The notes: a model not told the origin generated them from the sequence alone. Shown: positions 7,482 to 15,302, counted from the first letter of the stretch. The stretch is 18,591 nucleotides of DNA from an uncultured Ruminococcus sp. (GCA_902464115.1 CABQIF010000031.1:1-18591); one strand, 5' to 3'. A program made the numbers and translations.

Positions 7482-8909
7482 TTATGCAATCTCCTCTGTT
7501 ATCATGTCTTCGTTGACGGATTCTGTCTGCACAGAAATGGCAGAAACGACTTTTTTCATATATGCATCATTTAGCTTATATTTTTTGCGGTATACAACAT
7601 ATGCCAGCAACATGCCCACTGCCGGAATTACACACATCAGCACCCGAATGGAATTTTGGGTTGCGAGAGATTGTATTTGATTTGGCACATATCCAGTCAA
7701 ATCCAATGCAAAACCAATGGAAAGAGAAGTAAAGGCAGCTGTCAGCTTCACAATGAGCGTTTGCAAAGAGAATACCACGCCTTCATTCCGAATGCCCAGC
7801 TTATATTCTCCATAGTCTACGACATCAGCCAGAAAGACGGTTGCACAGCCCAATTCCAAGCCAGTACCAGTTTTAACAATGATTCCTGCAATAACAGTTA
7901 AAATGATGTTCTGCGGTGCAAAAATACCAGTCAGCAGCAAAATGGTCAAGCCGATTGCCGGAAGAATGCATGCAAGCAGGAATGCTTTCTTTCTGGAGAG
8001 CATCTTGGTAACCTTCGGGAAAATGATCAGACCAACAACTTCTGCAATTGAGGCACTGATCATGAATGCAGAAAGCATCCCGCTGTTGTTGCAAACATAA
8101 GCGAAATAATAGGTTGCAACACCCATGATGAGCTGAATCCCTACATTATACAGAAGAATCAGAGCCACTGCCCAACGAAGTTGGTCATTTCTCTTGATGA
8201 TAGAGAAAATATCCTTGAATGAAACCTTTTCTGCTTTTTTACCAACTTGCTTTTTTGGCAGATTGATGACAGTAACGGCAATGGTAAAGATAAACGTAGC
8301 TGCGATGATCAGAGCGAACCGATGATAACCAGTGTAATCACCGCCCAGCCCCTTGATGATTTGCACACCAAAACCAGCAATAATCAAAGATTGTCCGATG
8401 CTGGCAAAAATACGTGGCAGTACGGAAACCTTTTCTCGTTCGTGCGGGTCTGAGGTCAGATTCGGAACGATCGACCAATACGGAATATCCATAATGGTAT
8501 AAGTCATACCCCAGAGGATATAGGCAACAGCAGCAAAGACACAAAGTGCAACGCCACTTAAATGGAAATCTGTAAACAGAATAACAAAGACAAACGCATT
8601 GACCAGCGTTCCGACTACCAGCCACGGCACAAATTTTCCGAAACGGCTTCTGGTATTGTCTACCAGCATGCCCATAAACAAATCATTAAAAGCGTCCCAG
8701 ATCTTTGCGGCAAAGAACATAATGCCGATGAATGCTGGTGCAACTTTAATGATGTCGGTGAAATAGATCATGGAAAATGTTGCAATCATTCCATAGATCA
8801 TGTCCTTGCCCAATGCACCGAATGCAAAAGTGTACTTGACTCTCCCCGGAACTTTTCCGGGATACATGACGTTTCCGCCACCTGTGGATTGCATATTGTT
8901 TTTACTCAT
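7482..8909 (-). CDS. GPH-family (MelB-like) sugar:cation symporter
   Basis: This is a 475-residue integral membrane protein with about 12 hydrophobic helices. The family hallmark is the cytoplasmic loop after helix 2, AAKIWDAFNDLFMGMLVDNT followed by RSRFGKFVPWL. A similar pattern near residues 340-360 (ADVVDYGEYKLGIRNEGVVF) is also typical of glycoside-pentoside-hexuronide carriers. The ATG has TAAGGAGG upstream. As the first gene before galK-galM-galE it probably imports galactose or a galactoside with Na+ or H+. The substrate is inferred from context only. Confidence 0.88.
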   Translation of the reverse strand: MSKNNMQSTGGGNVMYPGKVPGRVKYTFAFGALGKDMIYGMIATFSMIYFTDIIKVAPAFIGIMFFAAKIWDAFNDLFMGMLVDNTRSRFGKFVPWLVVGTLVNAFVFVILFTDFHLSGVALCVFAAVAYILWGMTYTIMDIPYWSIVPNLTSDPHEREKVSVLPRIFASIGQSLIIAGFGVQIIKGLGGDYTGYHRFALIIAATFIFTIAVTVINLPKKQVGKKAEKVSFKDIFSIIKRNDQLRWAVALILLYNVGIQLIMGVATYYFAYVCNNSGMLSAFMISASIAEVVGLIIFPKVTKMLSRKKAFLLACILPAIGLTILLLTGIFAPQNIILTVIAGIIVKTGTGLELGCATVFLADVVDYGEYKLGIRNEGVVFSLQTLIVKLTAAFTSLSIGFALDLTGYVPNQIQSLATQNSIRVLMCVIPAVGMLLAYVVYRKKYKLNDAYMKKVVSAISVQTESVNEDMITEEIA

Positions 8910-8929
8910 AAGAAAAACCTCCTTAAATC

Positions 8930-8953
8930 AGAACCTGTTCTCGATCCGGTTCT
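8930..8953. other. Small inverted repeat in the transporter leader
   Basis: AGAACC (8930-8935) and GGTTCT (8948-8953) form an inverted repeat with a 12-base spacer, 21 bases upstream of the transporter ATG and just before its ribosome binding site on the transcribed strand. It could be a weak hairpin in the mRNA leader or an operator. On the plus strand it is followed by a T-rich run, but no plus-strand gene precedes it. Confidence 0.3.
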
Positions 8954-8967
8954 TGTTTTTGTTTGCA

Positions 8968-8995
8968 TCTTTATCATAACATAACGGACTGCCAA
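8968..8995 (-). promoter_or_regulatory. Possible promoter of the transporter-galKME operon
   Basis: On the minus strand TTGGCA (8990-8995) and TAAAGA (8968-8973) are separated by 16 bases, giving a start roughly 50 bases upstream of the transporter ATG. The -10 match is moderate, and TATGAT overlaps it. The 150-base gap makes a separate promoter likely even if this exact pair is wrong. Confidence 0.35.
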
Positions 8996-8997
8996 AA

Positions 8998-9012
8998 GGA
9001 ATACGTTATTCC
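8998..9012. promoter_or_regulatory. Palindromic operator-like site GGAATA-CGT-TATTCC
   Basis: This is a perfect palindrome with 6-bp arms and a 3-bp centre. It lies directly upstream of the proposed -35 hexamer of the transporter-galKME promoter, the usual place for an activator site. The AraC-type regulator encoded upstream is the obvious candidate ligand, but AraC proteins often bind direct repeats, so another regulator is possible. Confidence 0.4.
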
Positions 9013-9059
9013 ATACAAAAAATACAAATTTCAACACGATTCAGAAGGTTTATTTGTTA

Positions 9060-10052
9060 TTATGGATTGGTATAGGAAGATTGCGGAAGATAATAGAAAA
9101 TTTCTTCCGGAAGCGGTTCTTCAGGGTCGAAAATTCCCTGAAGAATGGAAAAAATAGTTTCTGCCTGTTTGGGAACATTCAAGTCTACGGTTCCATAAAC
9201 ACTGCCAGTATCAATGGCAGTTTGCATCTCCTGAATGCCATTGATCCCAATAATGACGGGTGGTGTAAGATTTTGCTGCACATAAAAATCCGATACCCCC
9301 AATGCCATGCTATCATTGCTGCAAATTACAGCTTCTATTGTTTCGACTTCTGCTTGAGTGAGCGTTTCCATCTCTAAAAAGGCAGAATCCCGCATCCAAT
9401 TTGCTGAAAGGACATGAATCTGATTCAGAGAGAGCGTAGCGGAAGCCGTTTGCAAAAAAGCATCCGTTCGATTGATGACATCCGCATGTGCCTGCTCCCC
9501 CTCTATTAAAATGTAATCCAATGATCCATTTTGGTTCTTATCCATGGCAAGCGTGTTCCATGCCCGTATCAGCATTTGTCCTTGTAGTTTGCCGGCTTCT
9601 TTTGCATCTGTGCCAACGTACCATACAGATTTTCGTCCCGCTAAGTCCGCTTTTGCCGGTTCTCGATTGAATAAAATGACAGGAATTTCTTGTTTCTGTG
9701 CATCTTCTAAAAAGCCCGTGACAGTTGTCGGGGAAACCGGATTCCAAAGCAGCATATCATATTGCTGCTGCATCATTTTATAAAGTTGTGCATTCTGCTT
9801 TCCGGCATTGCCGGAAGCATCAAAAATATCATAGAGCAATTCTTTTCCTGCAATTTTTTTCCCGTTCAATTGGTTGCAAATCTCCTCCGTCAATGTCTGT
9901 ATATAGGGGTCTTCCAAATCATACACGGCAATACCAACTTTCAGAAAATGATTTGCCCGCTGTTGATAATAAGCATAAACACTGCCTGTTGCCACCAGAA
10001 GCGTTAAAAATCCAACACCAACTAACCCAAGAATACCGTTCTTTTTCTTCAT
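9060..10052 (-). CDS. Membrane-anchored sugar-binding protein (periplasmic-binding-protein type 1 fold), probable sensor
   Basis: The protein has 330 residues. It has an N-terminal hydrophobic segment (about 8-28, GILGLVGVGFLTLLVATG) without a lipobox cysteine, so it is probably an uncleaved or signal-anchor membrane protein. The rest resembles galactose/ribose-type binding proteins: LKVGIAVYDLEDPY at the start of lobe 1, QQYDMLLWNPVSPT, IPVILFNREP, WYVGTDAKEAGKLQG, and AVICSNDSMALGV with VIIGINGIQEMQ in lobe 2. No ABC permease or ATPase is nearby, and it is encoded with a two-component system. I infer that it binds galactose-like sugar outside the cell and signals to the kinase. AGGAGG precedes the ATG. 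Confidence 0.82.
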   Translation of the reverse strand: MKKKNGILGLVGVGFLTLLVATGSVYAYYQQRANHFLKVGIAVYDLEDPYIQTLTEEICNQLNGKKIAGKELLYDIFDASGNAGKQNAQLYKMMQQQYDMLLWNPVSPTTVTGFLEDAQKQEIPVILFNREPAKADLAGRKSVWYVGTDAKEAGKLQGQMLIRAWNTLAMDKNQNGSLDYILIEGEQAHADVINRTDAFLQTASATLSLNQIHVLSANWMRDSAFLEMETLTQAEVETIEAVICSNDSMALGVSDFYVQQNLTPPVIIGINGIQEMQTAIDTGSVYGTVDLNVPKQAETIFSILQGIFDPEEPLPEEIFYYLPQSSYTNP

Positions 10053-10061
10053 ACCAACCTC

Positions 10062-10931
10062 CTATTCAAATAACAGGGCATCTTGTCCGGCATCAAATAA
10101 ATTATCCCTCGTGACTTCATACAGTTCCGGTGGAAAGAATGCCGCATTTTTACCTTGTATCCGATTTTTTAGATATGCAATTGCCTGATACCCAAATTCA
10201 TAATTATTCTTCACAATGATTTTATCAACTGTTCCATTGGTCAATCTCGTATAATCCGGCTTTTCCGGACAAACCTGAATTACTACAGCCGCTTGACCGG
10301 GACAGTTTGAGGAGTCGATTTCCCCACAAACGATTTGTGTTTGCTTGCTTTCCGCTGCACCTGCATTGAAATCATATGCTGCACCATACTGGGACAAACT
10401 TTCTTCCACACGGGTAGCAATTTGTGTTTGTTTTTTCTGTGTTTGATCGACAGAGAGGAAAAAAGCGTTTTTTTCTGCATCTTTTATCTGCGGAGCAAGA
10501 ACCTCTGAGAGCTGTTCCATTCCGTCACTATACGCTCCATGGAAAAACGCTGGATCATAGGTGACGGAAAAAACAGGAATATGAATCTGATCGAGAGATT
10601 CTGCATAAAAAGACTCCCTGCCAATATAATATTCTTCTGGGCAGAACAGCAAAATCCCATCACAACCCTGCTTTTTTTGATGATAGAGCAACGCTTCCCA
10701 TTCTTTCTCGGAACATTCTGATGCATGAACAATCTGCAATGCAAACGCATAATCCTCCGCACCATCATAAATTCCCTCCTGAAATGAGCCAAAGCTGGGA
10801 ACTGCGTTTTCAGACAAAATTACAGCAATCTGTTTTTTCTCTGTTTGCAAAAATGGCTGTACAAGCAGGAACAATAGCAGCAACAAAACTCCGCCGAAAA
10901 AAACCAAAAGCTCTTTATTTTTCAGTTTCAT
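10062..10931 (-). CDS. Divergent membrane-anchored periplasmic-binding-protein-like protein, probable sensor accessory
   Basis: The protein has 289 residues. One strong hydrophobic segment (about 8-28, LLVFFGGVLLLLLFLLVQPF) is followed by a soluble extracytoplasmic part. QIAVILSENAVPSFGSFQEG, QKKQGCDGILLFCPEEYY and IPVFSV suggest a short, diverged type 1 periplasmic-binding fold. The conserved sugar-contact regions are not evident, so it may act as a structural partner rather than a binding protein. It overlaps the histidine kinase gene by 17 bases (AAGGAG before its ATG lies inside the kinase gene) and precedes the second binding protein by 9 bases. This supports a sensory complex. Confidence 0.65.
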   Translation of the reverse strand: MKLKNKELLVFFGGVLLLLLFLLVQPFLQTEKKQIAVILSENAVPSFGSFQEGIYDGAEDYAFALQIVHASECSEKEWEALLYHQKKQGCDGILLFCPEEYYIGRESFYAESLDQIHIPVFSVTYDPAFFHGAYSDGMEQLSEVLAPQIKDAEKNAFFLSVDQTQKKQTQIATRVEESLSQYGAAYDFNAGAAESKQTQIVCGEIDSSNCPGQAAVVIQVCPEKPDYTRLTNGTVDKIIVKNNYEFGYQAIAYLKNRIQGKNAAFFPPELYEVTRDNLFDAGQDALLFE

Positions 10932-12669
10932 GTTCTTGTCTCCTTATGGGAAAATAAATTCGTGCGGTTGTGCCTTCATCCAAAGCACTGAGAATTTGTA
11001 CGCCATACGCTGCACCAAAATACAATTTGATTCGATCATTGACGTTTTTAACGCCAATTCCAGAGCCACGCTTACTGGAAACCACGTTGCCTTGCATCAT
11101 TTTTTGAACTTGTGCTTCTGTCATGCCCTCGCCGTTGTCTATTACATCGATATAGACCAACGCATCCTTGGTATAAATTTTAATTTCAATTTCCCCATCT
11201 TCATACATGCCTTCCATGCCATGATAAATCGCATTTTCCAGCAACGGTTGAATGATCAGCTTCGGACACAGACAATCCGCCAGAGTTTCATCCCAATCCA
11301 CCGTAAAGGTAAATTTATCCTGAAACCGCACATTTTGAATCGAAAGATAGCTGACAGCATGTTCCATTTCCTTTTTCAGCGGAATAATATCTTTTCCCTG
11401 ACTCAGGGAAATACGAAAAAATTTCGCCAGCAGAGAAACCATATTGCCTGCTCCCTCATATTTTTTGCTTTGAATCATCCAGATGATAGAATCCAACGTA
11501 TTGTATAGGAAGTGCGGATTGATTTGAGATTGCAGCAATTTTCGTTCGGTGATCTGTTTTTCTTTTTCCTCTTTCAAAAGCCGTTCCATCAGCTGATTGG
11601 TCTTATCTGCCATGTCATTAAATCCATGGGCGAGGACTTTGATTTCTCCGCACCCTTCAACATTGGCACGCACCTGTAAATTACCATGTCCGAATTGTTT
11701 CATTGTTTCAGAAAGCTTTGAAACAGGTGCAATCATCAGCCGCTGAATCAAAAGATCCAATATTGCAGAAATCAATGCCATAAATAAAATGATCACCGCA
11801 ATTCCCATGCGAAGTTCCGTGCTGTTCTGTAGTTCTGCTGTCAGGGAAGCAACTGCAATCAATTTCCATCCGGTATAGCCGATGGTTTGCTGTTGAATCA
11901 GCCATTTATGCTGTTCTTTTACAACTACTTGATTTTTGGGTGCTGACAGTGTCCATTCTGTTCGGATGCCGCTTTCTCGTCTTTTTTCAAAAGGATCGCA
12001 GATAAACTGTTCGTTCTCATCAATGAGATAATAATAATCTGTCTGTGAGGATGGATAGATGTTCCATTGTTCTTCCAGATTGTCCATACAAACATCCAAC
12101 CGCAATATACCAGAACGATTTTTTCCATCGTCCTGAAGTTCCACATAACGGGAAACCGGCATTGCTTTTTGAAAACCGGTTTCTGTTTGAACGTAACGAG
12201 GAATATCAAAGGCAACAATATCAATTTGTTCGGTCGCTCTTTGAAACCATGCAGCATTCTGAACAGATTCTTTCGGGCGGCAGTCTGTACTCTGCCAAAG
12301 CAGTGTTCCCTTCAAGTCATAGATGGCTGCATACAAAATTTTGTTTTTGTGCAGCTGGCAGAAGTCAGATAAAAGCTGTTCCGAGAAAAGATCCTGCAAT
12401 TCCCTGCTTTTGATGATTTGATAATATGCCGTGTTGGCAAGTTCAATGGTATCTTCAATTTCTTCTTCCATGCTAAAACTCATCCGACGAAGTTGCTGCA
12501 CATTCTTTTCCTGCAAAAAACTGGTGATCTGTGCTTTGGTAGATTTGGAATAAAGCGAGAGAATCAGCATGGTAAAAAGGCTGATTGTCAGAAAAAAAGA
12601 AATAGAAAAGAGCAGGCGAATACTTTTTCCGTCTATTTTCTTTTTCAACCAGCTCCGGATGTTTTTCAT
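10915..12669 (-). CDS. Sensor histidine kinase, YesM/LytS type
   Basis: This is a 584-residue membrane kinase. TM1 is at about 18-40 and an extracytoplasmic domain at about 41-285 (dCache-like). TM2 is at about 287-309, and a HAMP linker at about 310-365 (MIAPVSKLSETMKQFGHGNL). The His_kinase domain has phospho-acceptor H386 in QSQINPHFLYNTLDSI. A HATPase domain follows, with N-box PLLENAIYHGM, DNGEGM and GSGIGVKNVNDRIKLYFG. The ATG overlaps the regulator stop (ATGA, 12666-12669), with AGGAG upstream. It should phosphorylate the adjacent AraC-type response regulator. The co-encoded binding proteins probably supply the sugar signal. Confidence 0.94.
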   Translation of the reverse strand: MKNIRSWLKKKIDGKSIRLLFSISFFLTISLFTMLILSLYSKSTKAQITSFLQEKNVQQLRRMSFSMEEEIEDTIELANTAYYQIIKSRELQDLFSEQLLSDFCQLHKNKILYAAIYDLKGTLLWQSTDCRPKESVQNAAWFQRATEQIDIVAFDIPRYVQTETGFQKAMPVSRYVELQDDGKNRSGILRLDVCMDNLEEQWNIYPSSQTDYYYLIDENEQFICDPFEKRRESGIRTEWTLSAPKNQVVVKEQHKWLIQQQTIGYTGWKLIAVASLTAELQNSTELRMGIAVIILFMALISAILDLLIQRLMIAPVSKLSETMKQFGHGNLQVRANVEGCGEIKVLAHGFNDMADKTNQLMERLLKEEKEKQITERKLLQSQINPHFLYNTLDSIIWMIQSKKYEGAGNMVSLLAKFFRISLSQGKDIIPLKKEMEHAVSYLSIQNVRFQDKFTFTVDWDETLADCLCPKLIIQPLLENAIYHGMEGMYEDGEIEIKIYTKDALVYIDVIDNGEGMTEAQVQKMMQGNVVSSKRGSGIGVKNVNDRIKLYFGAAYGVQILSALDEGTTARIYFPIRRQEHETEK

Positions 12670-14255
12670 ATTTTTTCTCCTATTCCATGTTCTTTCCGAA
12701 ATTTTGCCGGCGATATGCCAAGATTTTTCTTAAAAACATAACTAAAATAATTGGGTTCGGGATAACCAACCATTTCACCAATCACTCTGCTTTTTTCATC
12801 TGTTGTTTTTAGCAGGCGAACGGCTTCATCCATTCGCTTTTTCGTCAAGAATGCCAGAAAGCTCATGCCGGTTTCTTTTCGGAAAAGATTAGAAAAATGA
12901 GAGGTGCTAACATGCAGATAGGCACAAACTTCATCTACAGACAATTCTGCATTGTCATAATGCTGCTGGACATATTCCATGGCTTTTTGTGCAAGCAAAC
13001 TATTTCGATCTACTTTTCTTTGATGAATTGCACAGATAATATAATTACAGTAATTCAACAGCCATGCATTCAGCTGTTCTCCTGTTTCCAATGACAAAAC
13101 CTTTATGGTCATACGCTTGGCATCGGAAAAAATGGTATCATCTAACATATGATACTGCCGAAAAATACCAGAGAGAGAAAAAATAATCTCTAAAATGGCA
13201 GACTGATAGGCATTAAACGGATAATGGCTTTCTTCCAGCTGTGCAATCAATTTTTCCACTTCCTGTTGTACTTTTTTCTGGTCTTCCAATTTGATTGCCA
13301 ATTCCAGTTCTTCTGTAGAAATTGAAAGATACACTGGATTTTCATACAGTTCCACATCCTGATAAGCTGTCACCGATTCTTCGGCAGATACCAGACTATA
13401 TTCCAAAGCTTCCATTGCCTGTGAAAACGAAAGCGGCAGATTTTCCAACTTGTCACAGATGCCGCCGATTCCGCAGGAAAATGTTACTTGATTATAGTGC
13501 TTGGAGATATGTGATGCCTCATTCAACGCTTTCTGAATCCGCAGCATTTCCGACGGCACAGAAAGCAGCAGCAGATAAAGAATTTTATCAAGGTATCGAA
13601 ATGTCCGAAACGGACAAACCTGTTCGAGCATTTCATTAACAGATTCTGTCACAGAGAATTGCGACAAATAGTCATCATTTTCCGCTGTTGTTTTCATGCT
13701 GACCACACAAAAATGATTGGCATCGAATGAAATAGATAAATTTTTTTGTTGCCGCTGAACCTGCTCTGGCGTGAGAGAGCCTTTGACCAACTGTATCATA
13801 AATTGCTCCTGCAACAGCGGCAGACTTTTTTGATAGATTTCTGCAAAGCGTTCCTGATTTTGCCGCTGTTCCAACTCCGTTTCCAATTCCCGGTGAATTT
13901 TTTTCAACAGGTTTTGCATTTCCTGAAAATCAATGGGTTTCAGCACATATTCAGATACACCATACCGGATGGCAAGCTGGGCATATTCAAAATCATCCCA
14001 TCCGGAAAAGAGAACTATTTTAATATGCAATAGATTTTCATGCAAAATTTTTGCCACTTCCAATCCATCCAGAAAGGGCATTTTAATATCACTGATGACC
14101 AAATCAGGGCGGAGTGTTTCCGTCAGTTCCAGAAGTTCTTTTCCGTTCAGTGCGGTTGCAACAACATGAAATCCCAATGCTTCCCATTCCACAGAATCCC
14201 GAATGCCTTCCAAAATCTGTGGCTCATCATCTGCTAATATTACTGTAAAACGCAT
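12666..14255 (-). CDS. Response regulator, YesN type (REC + AraC-family DNA-binding domain)
   Basis: The protein has 529 residues from the ATG at 14255, which has GGAGGA eight bases upstream and gives the standard receiver start MRFTVILADDEPQ. A longer frame to 14318 would run through the promoter and is rejected. The receiver domain (1-120) has acidic D9/D10, phospho-acceptor D56 in VISDIKMP and the lysine in YVLKPIDF. A variable middle region follows, then two AraC helix-turn-helix units in the last 100 residues (LSVDEVCAYLHVSTSHFSNL and IGEMVGYPEPNYFSYVFKKN). It probably activates the transporter-galKME genes and perhaps its own operon. Confidence 0.94.
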   Translation of the reverse strand: MRFTVILADDEPQILEGIRDSVEWEALGFHVVATALNGKELLELTETLRPDLVISDIKMPFLDGLEVAKILHENLLHIKIVLFSGWDDFEYAQLAIRYGVSEYVLKPIDFQEMQNLLKKIHRELETELEQRQNQERFAEIYQKSLPLLQEQFMIQLVKGSLTPEQVQRQQKNLSISFDANHFCVVSMKTTAENDDYLSQFSVTESVNEMLEQVCPFRTFRYLDKILYLLLLSVPSEMLRIQKALNEASHISKHYNQVTFSCGIGGICDKLENLPLSFSQAMEALEYSLVSAEESVTAYQDVELYENPVYLSISTEELELAIKLEDQKKVQQEVEKLIAQLEESHYPFNAYQSAILEIIFSLSGIFRQYHMLDDTIFSDAKRMTIKVLSLETGEQLNAWLLNYCNYIICAIHQRKVDRNSLLAQKAMEYVQQHYDNAELSVDEVCAYLHVSTSHFSNLFRKETGMSFLAFLTKKRMDEAVRLLKTTDEKSRVIGEMVGYPEPNYFSYVFKKNLGISPAKFRKEHGIGEKI

Positions 14256-14289
14256 GATTATTCCTCCATTCGCTGTTCCTATCCGTATG

Positions 14290-14318
14290 ATTATAGCATA
14301 TTTTTTTGAAGTTGACAA
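14290..14318 (-). promoter_or_regulatory. Near-consensus sigma-A promoter of the sensory operon
   Basis: On the minus strand TTGTCA (14313-14318) is followed after exactly 17 bases by TATAAT (14290-14295). This predicts a start near 14283 and a leader of about 28 bases carrying GGAGGA before the regulator ATG. Confidence 0.85.
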
Positions 14319-14324
14319 TGTGAA

Positions 14325-14337
14325 ACCGTAAAACGGT
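14325..14337. promoter_or_regulatory. Operator-like inverted repeat ACCGT-AAA-ACGGT
   Basis: Perfect 5-bp arms around AAA lie 6 bases upstream of the -35 hexamer of the regulator promoter, a position suited to an activator or autoregulator. TGAAACCG at 14321-14328 also resembles the first half of a catabolite-response element, but the second half does not match. Confidence 0.35.
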
Positions 14338-14343
14338 ATAACA

Positions 14344-14374
14344 AAAGCGACCGAGATGGTTACTCAGTCGCTTT
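14344..14374 (-). terminator. Terminator hairpin reading from the right
   Basis: AAAGCGAC (14344-14351) pairs with GTCGCTTT (14367-14374). A further GAG/CTC pairing lies inside after one mismatch. On the minus strand the stem runs into TTTTGTTAT. It would stop minus-strand transcription from the transposase or rhamnose region before it enters the regulator gene. Confidence 0.6.
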
Positions 14375-14419
14375 GCAGAAAGATGAACATAGGGCGTTTA
14401 ATGTATACCAACCTCTACA

Positions 14420-14845
14420 TCAAATCAAGCACGTATTACTGTCTAAACACTGAAAATTGAAAGTAAGTAGTGACGAAAGTTCATCCTGGAAATGCAAGTG
14501 TATATTGGCAAGGAAATCATGAATGGAATCAAAGAAGTTACGGAATGAGCTGTAGTATTTATTTGCAAGGATTTTACTGCGAAGGAATTTCCAAAGACGT
14601 TCAATCAAATTCAAATTCGGGGAATACGGAGGCAAGAAAATAAGATGGATATTCCTAGCGGCAGCGAAGTCTTTTACTTTTTTACAGTGCTGATATGCTG
14701 CATTATCAAGGATCACATAGAGCCAATCATCAAGATTTTGTTCTCTCAGAAGCTTTAAGCCCTTGCAAACGCTGTCTGCATTCAAAAATGTATCCATGCA
14801 GAAACGAAAGTGCCTCGTACTTATCGAATTGACCGCATGAAACAA
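14420..14845 (-). pseudogene. IS630-family transposase, C-terminal fragment
   Basis: The C-terminal half of a DDE transposase is open for about 140 codons. The second catalytic aspartate is D47 of this fragment in VILDNAAYQHCKK. The final glutamate is E82 in the family-typical stretch HLIFLPPYSPNLNLIERLWK. The N-terminal HTH and the first catalytic aspartate are absent. Recognisable transposase sequence stops near 14800, where a plus-strand WYL-domain fragment begins, so the gene was cut by a rearrangement. TA at 14390-14391 followed by GGGCGTTTAATGTATACC could be the surviving transposon end (IS630 elements target TA), but I cannot confirm it. Confidence 0.8.
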
Positions 14846-15079
14846 ATCCAGCCTGGCGAAACGGTGTCTGAAATGCCAAAGCTGCCGAAACCAAACGGGG
14901 CGATTTTAGATATTTTTGACCCAAAATATTATGAAACAGTCACACTCCGTATCAAATCTTTTTTAACAGGAGAGATGAAAGAAAAATTTGGTGCATATTT
15001 GCACATCATTCCGGGAGAAACCACACCGGAAGAAACGGTTATTCGGGTAACTAACCTGCAAATAAAAGTCAAGAGATAA
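14810..15079 (+). pseudogene. C-terminal fragment of a WYL-domain transcriptional regulator
   Basis: An open plus-strand frame of about 90 codons begins with RTYRIDRMKQI, matching the R-x-Y-R-x-D-R-I/M core of WYL domains. YYETVTLRIKSFLTGEMKEK and FGAYLHIIP follow, resembling the WYL C-terminal extension (WCX), then a stop at 15077-15079. The N-terminal winged helix and the first half of the WYL domain are missing. The fragment abuts the truncated IS630 transposase, which indicates that the original gene was lost by insertion or deletion. Family assignment rests on the motif alone. Confidence 0.5.
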
Positions 15080-15179
15080 AATGAAAGTTTCACAAAATTT
15101 TCACAAAAGAAAATATAGACATGACAATAAGACCGCCGAAGCGATCTGAAAAATGAAATGCAGTTATATCCGACCGGCA
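15080..15179. other. Short non-coding spacer
   Basis: This stretch carries no gene. It is AT-rich, with a direct TTTCACAAAA / TTTTCACAAAA doublet, then GACCGCCGAAGCGATC. I see no clear promoter or terminator. Confidence 0.3.
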
Positions 15180-15302
15180 ACCTTGACAGAACATTATAAA
15201 AATGCTGTGGGTGTCGTGCCGACGGTGAGGAACTCATGAATAGATGAAATTAGTCACCGTCGTGAAGAACACTGTAGCATTTTTATGATAACCTGTCAAG
15301 GT
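15180..15302. repeat. Large nested inverted repeat / structured element, 123 nt
   Basis: Three perfectly complementary arm pairs nest inside each other. They are ACCTTGACAG (15180-15189) with 15293-15302, ATAAAAATGCT (15196-15206) with 15276-15286, and CGACGGTGA (15220-15228) with 15254-15262. The apical loop is 25 bases. The arms are separated by small unpaired bulges, as in a folded RNA or a miniature inverted-repeat element. It lies just downstream of the IS110 transposase stop. It could be a repetitive palindrome that the IS targeted, a MITE, or an IS-encoded non-coding RNA. Confidence 0.6.

Noticed and set aside
14256..14318. Longer start of the response regulator to 14318
   Set aside because: The extension covers the ribosome binding site and the TATAAT/TTGTCA promoter. 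The receiver domain starts normally at the ATG at 14255.
14321..14337. A catabolite-response (cre) site
   Set aside because: Only the first half, TGAAACCG, matches the consensus; the second half fails at several positions.
14313..14340. Plus-strand TTGACA with TATAAC as a promoter toward the IS630 fragment
   Set aside because: The spacing is about 19 bases, no plus-strand gene follows, and the same bases form a much better minus-strand promoter.
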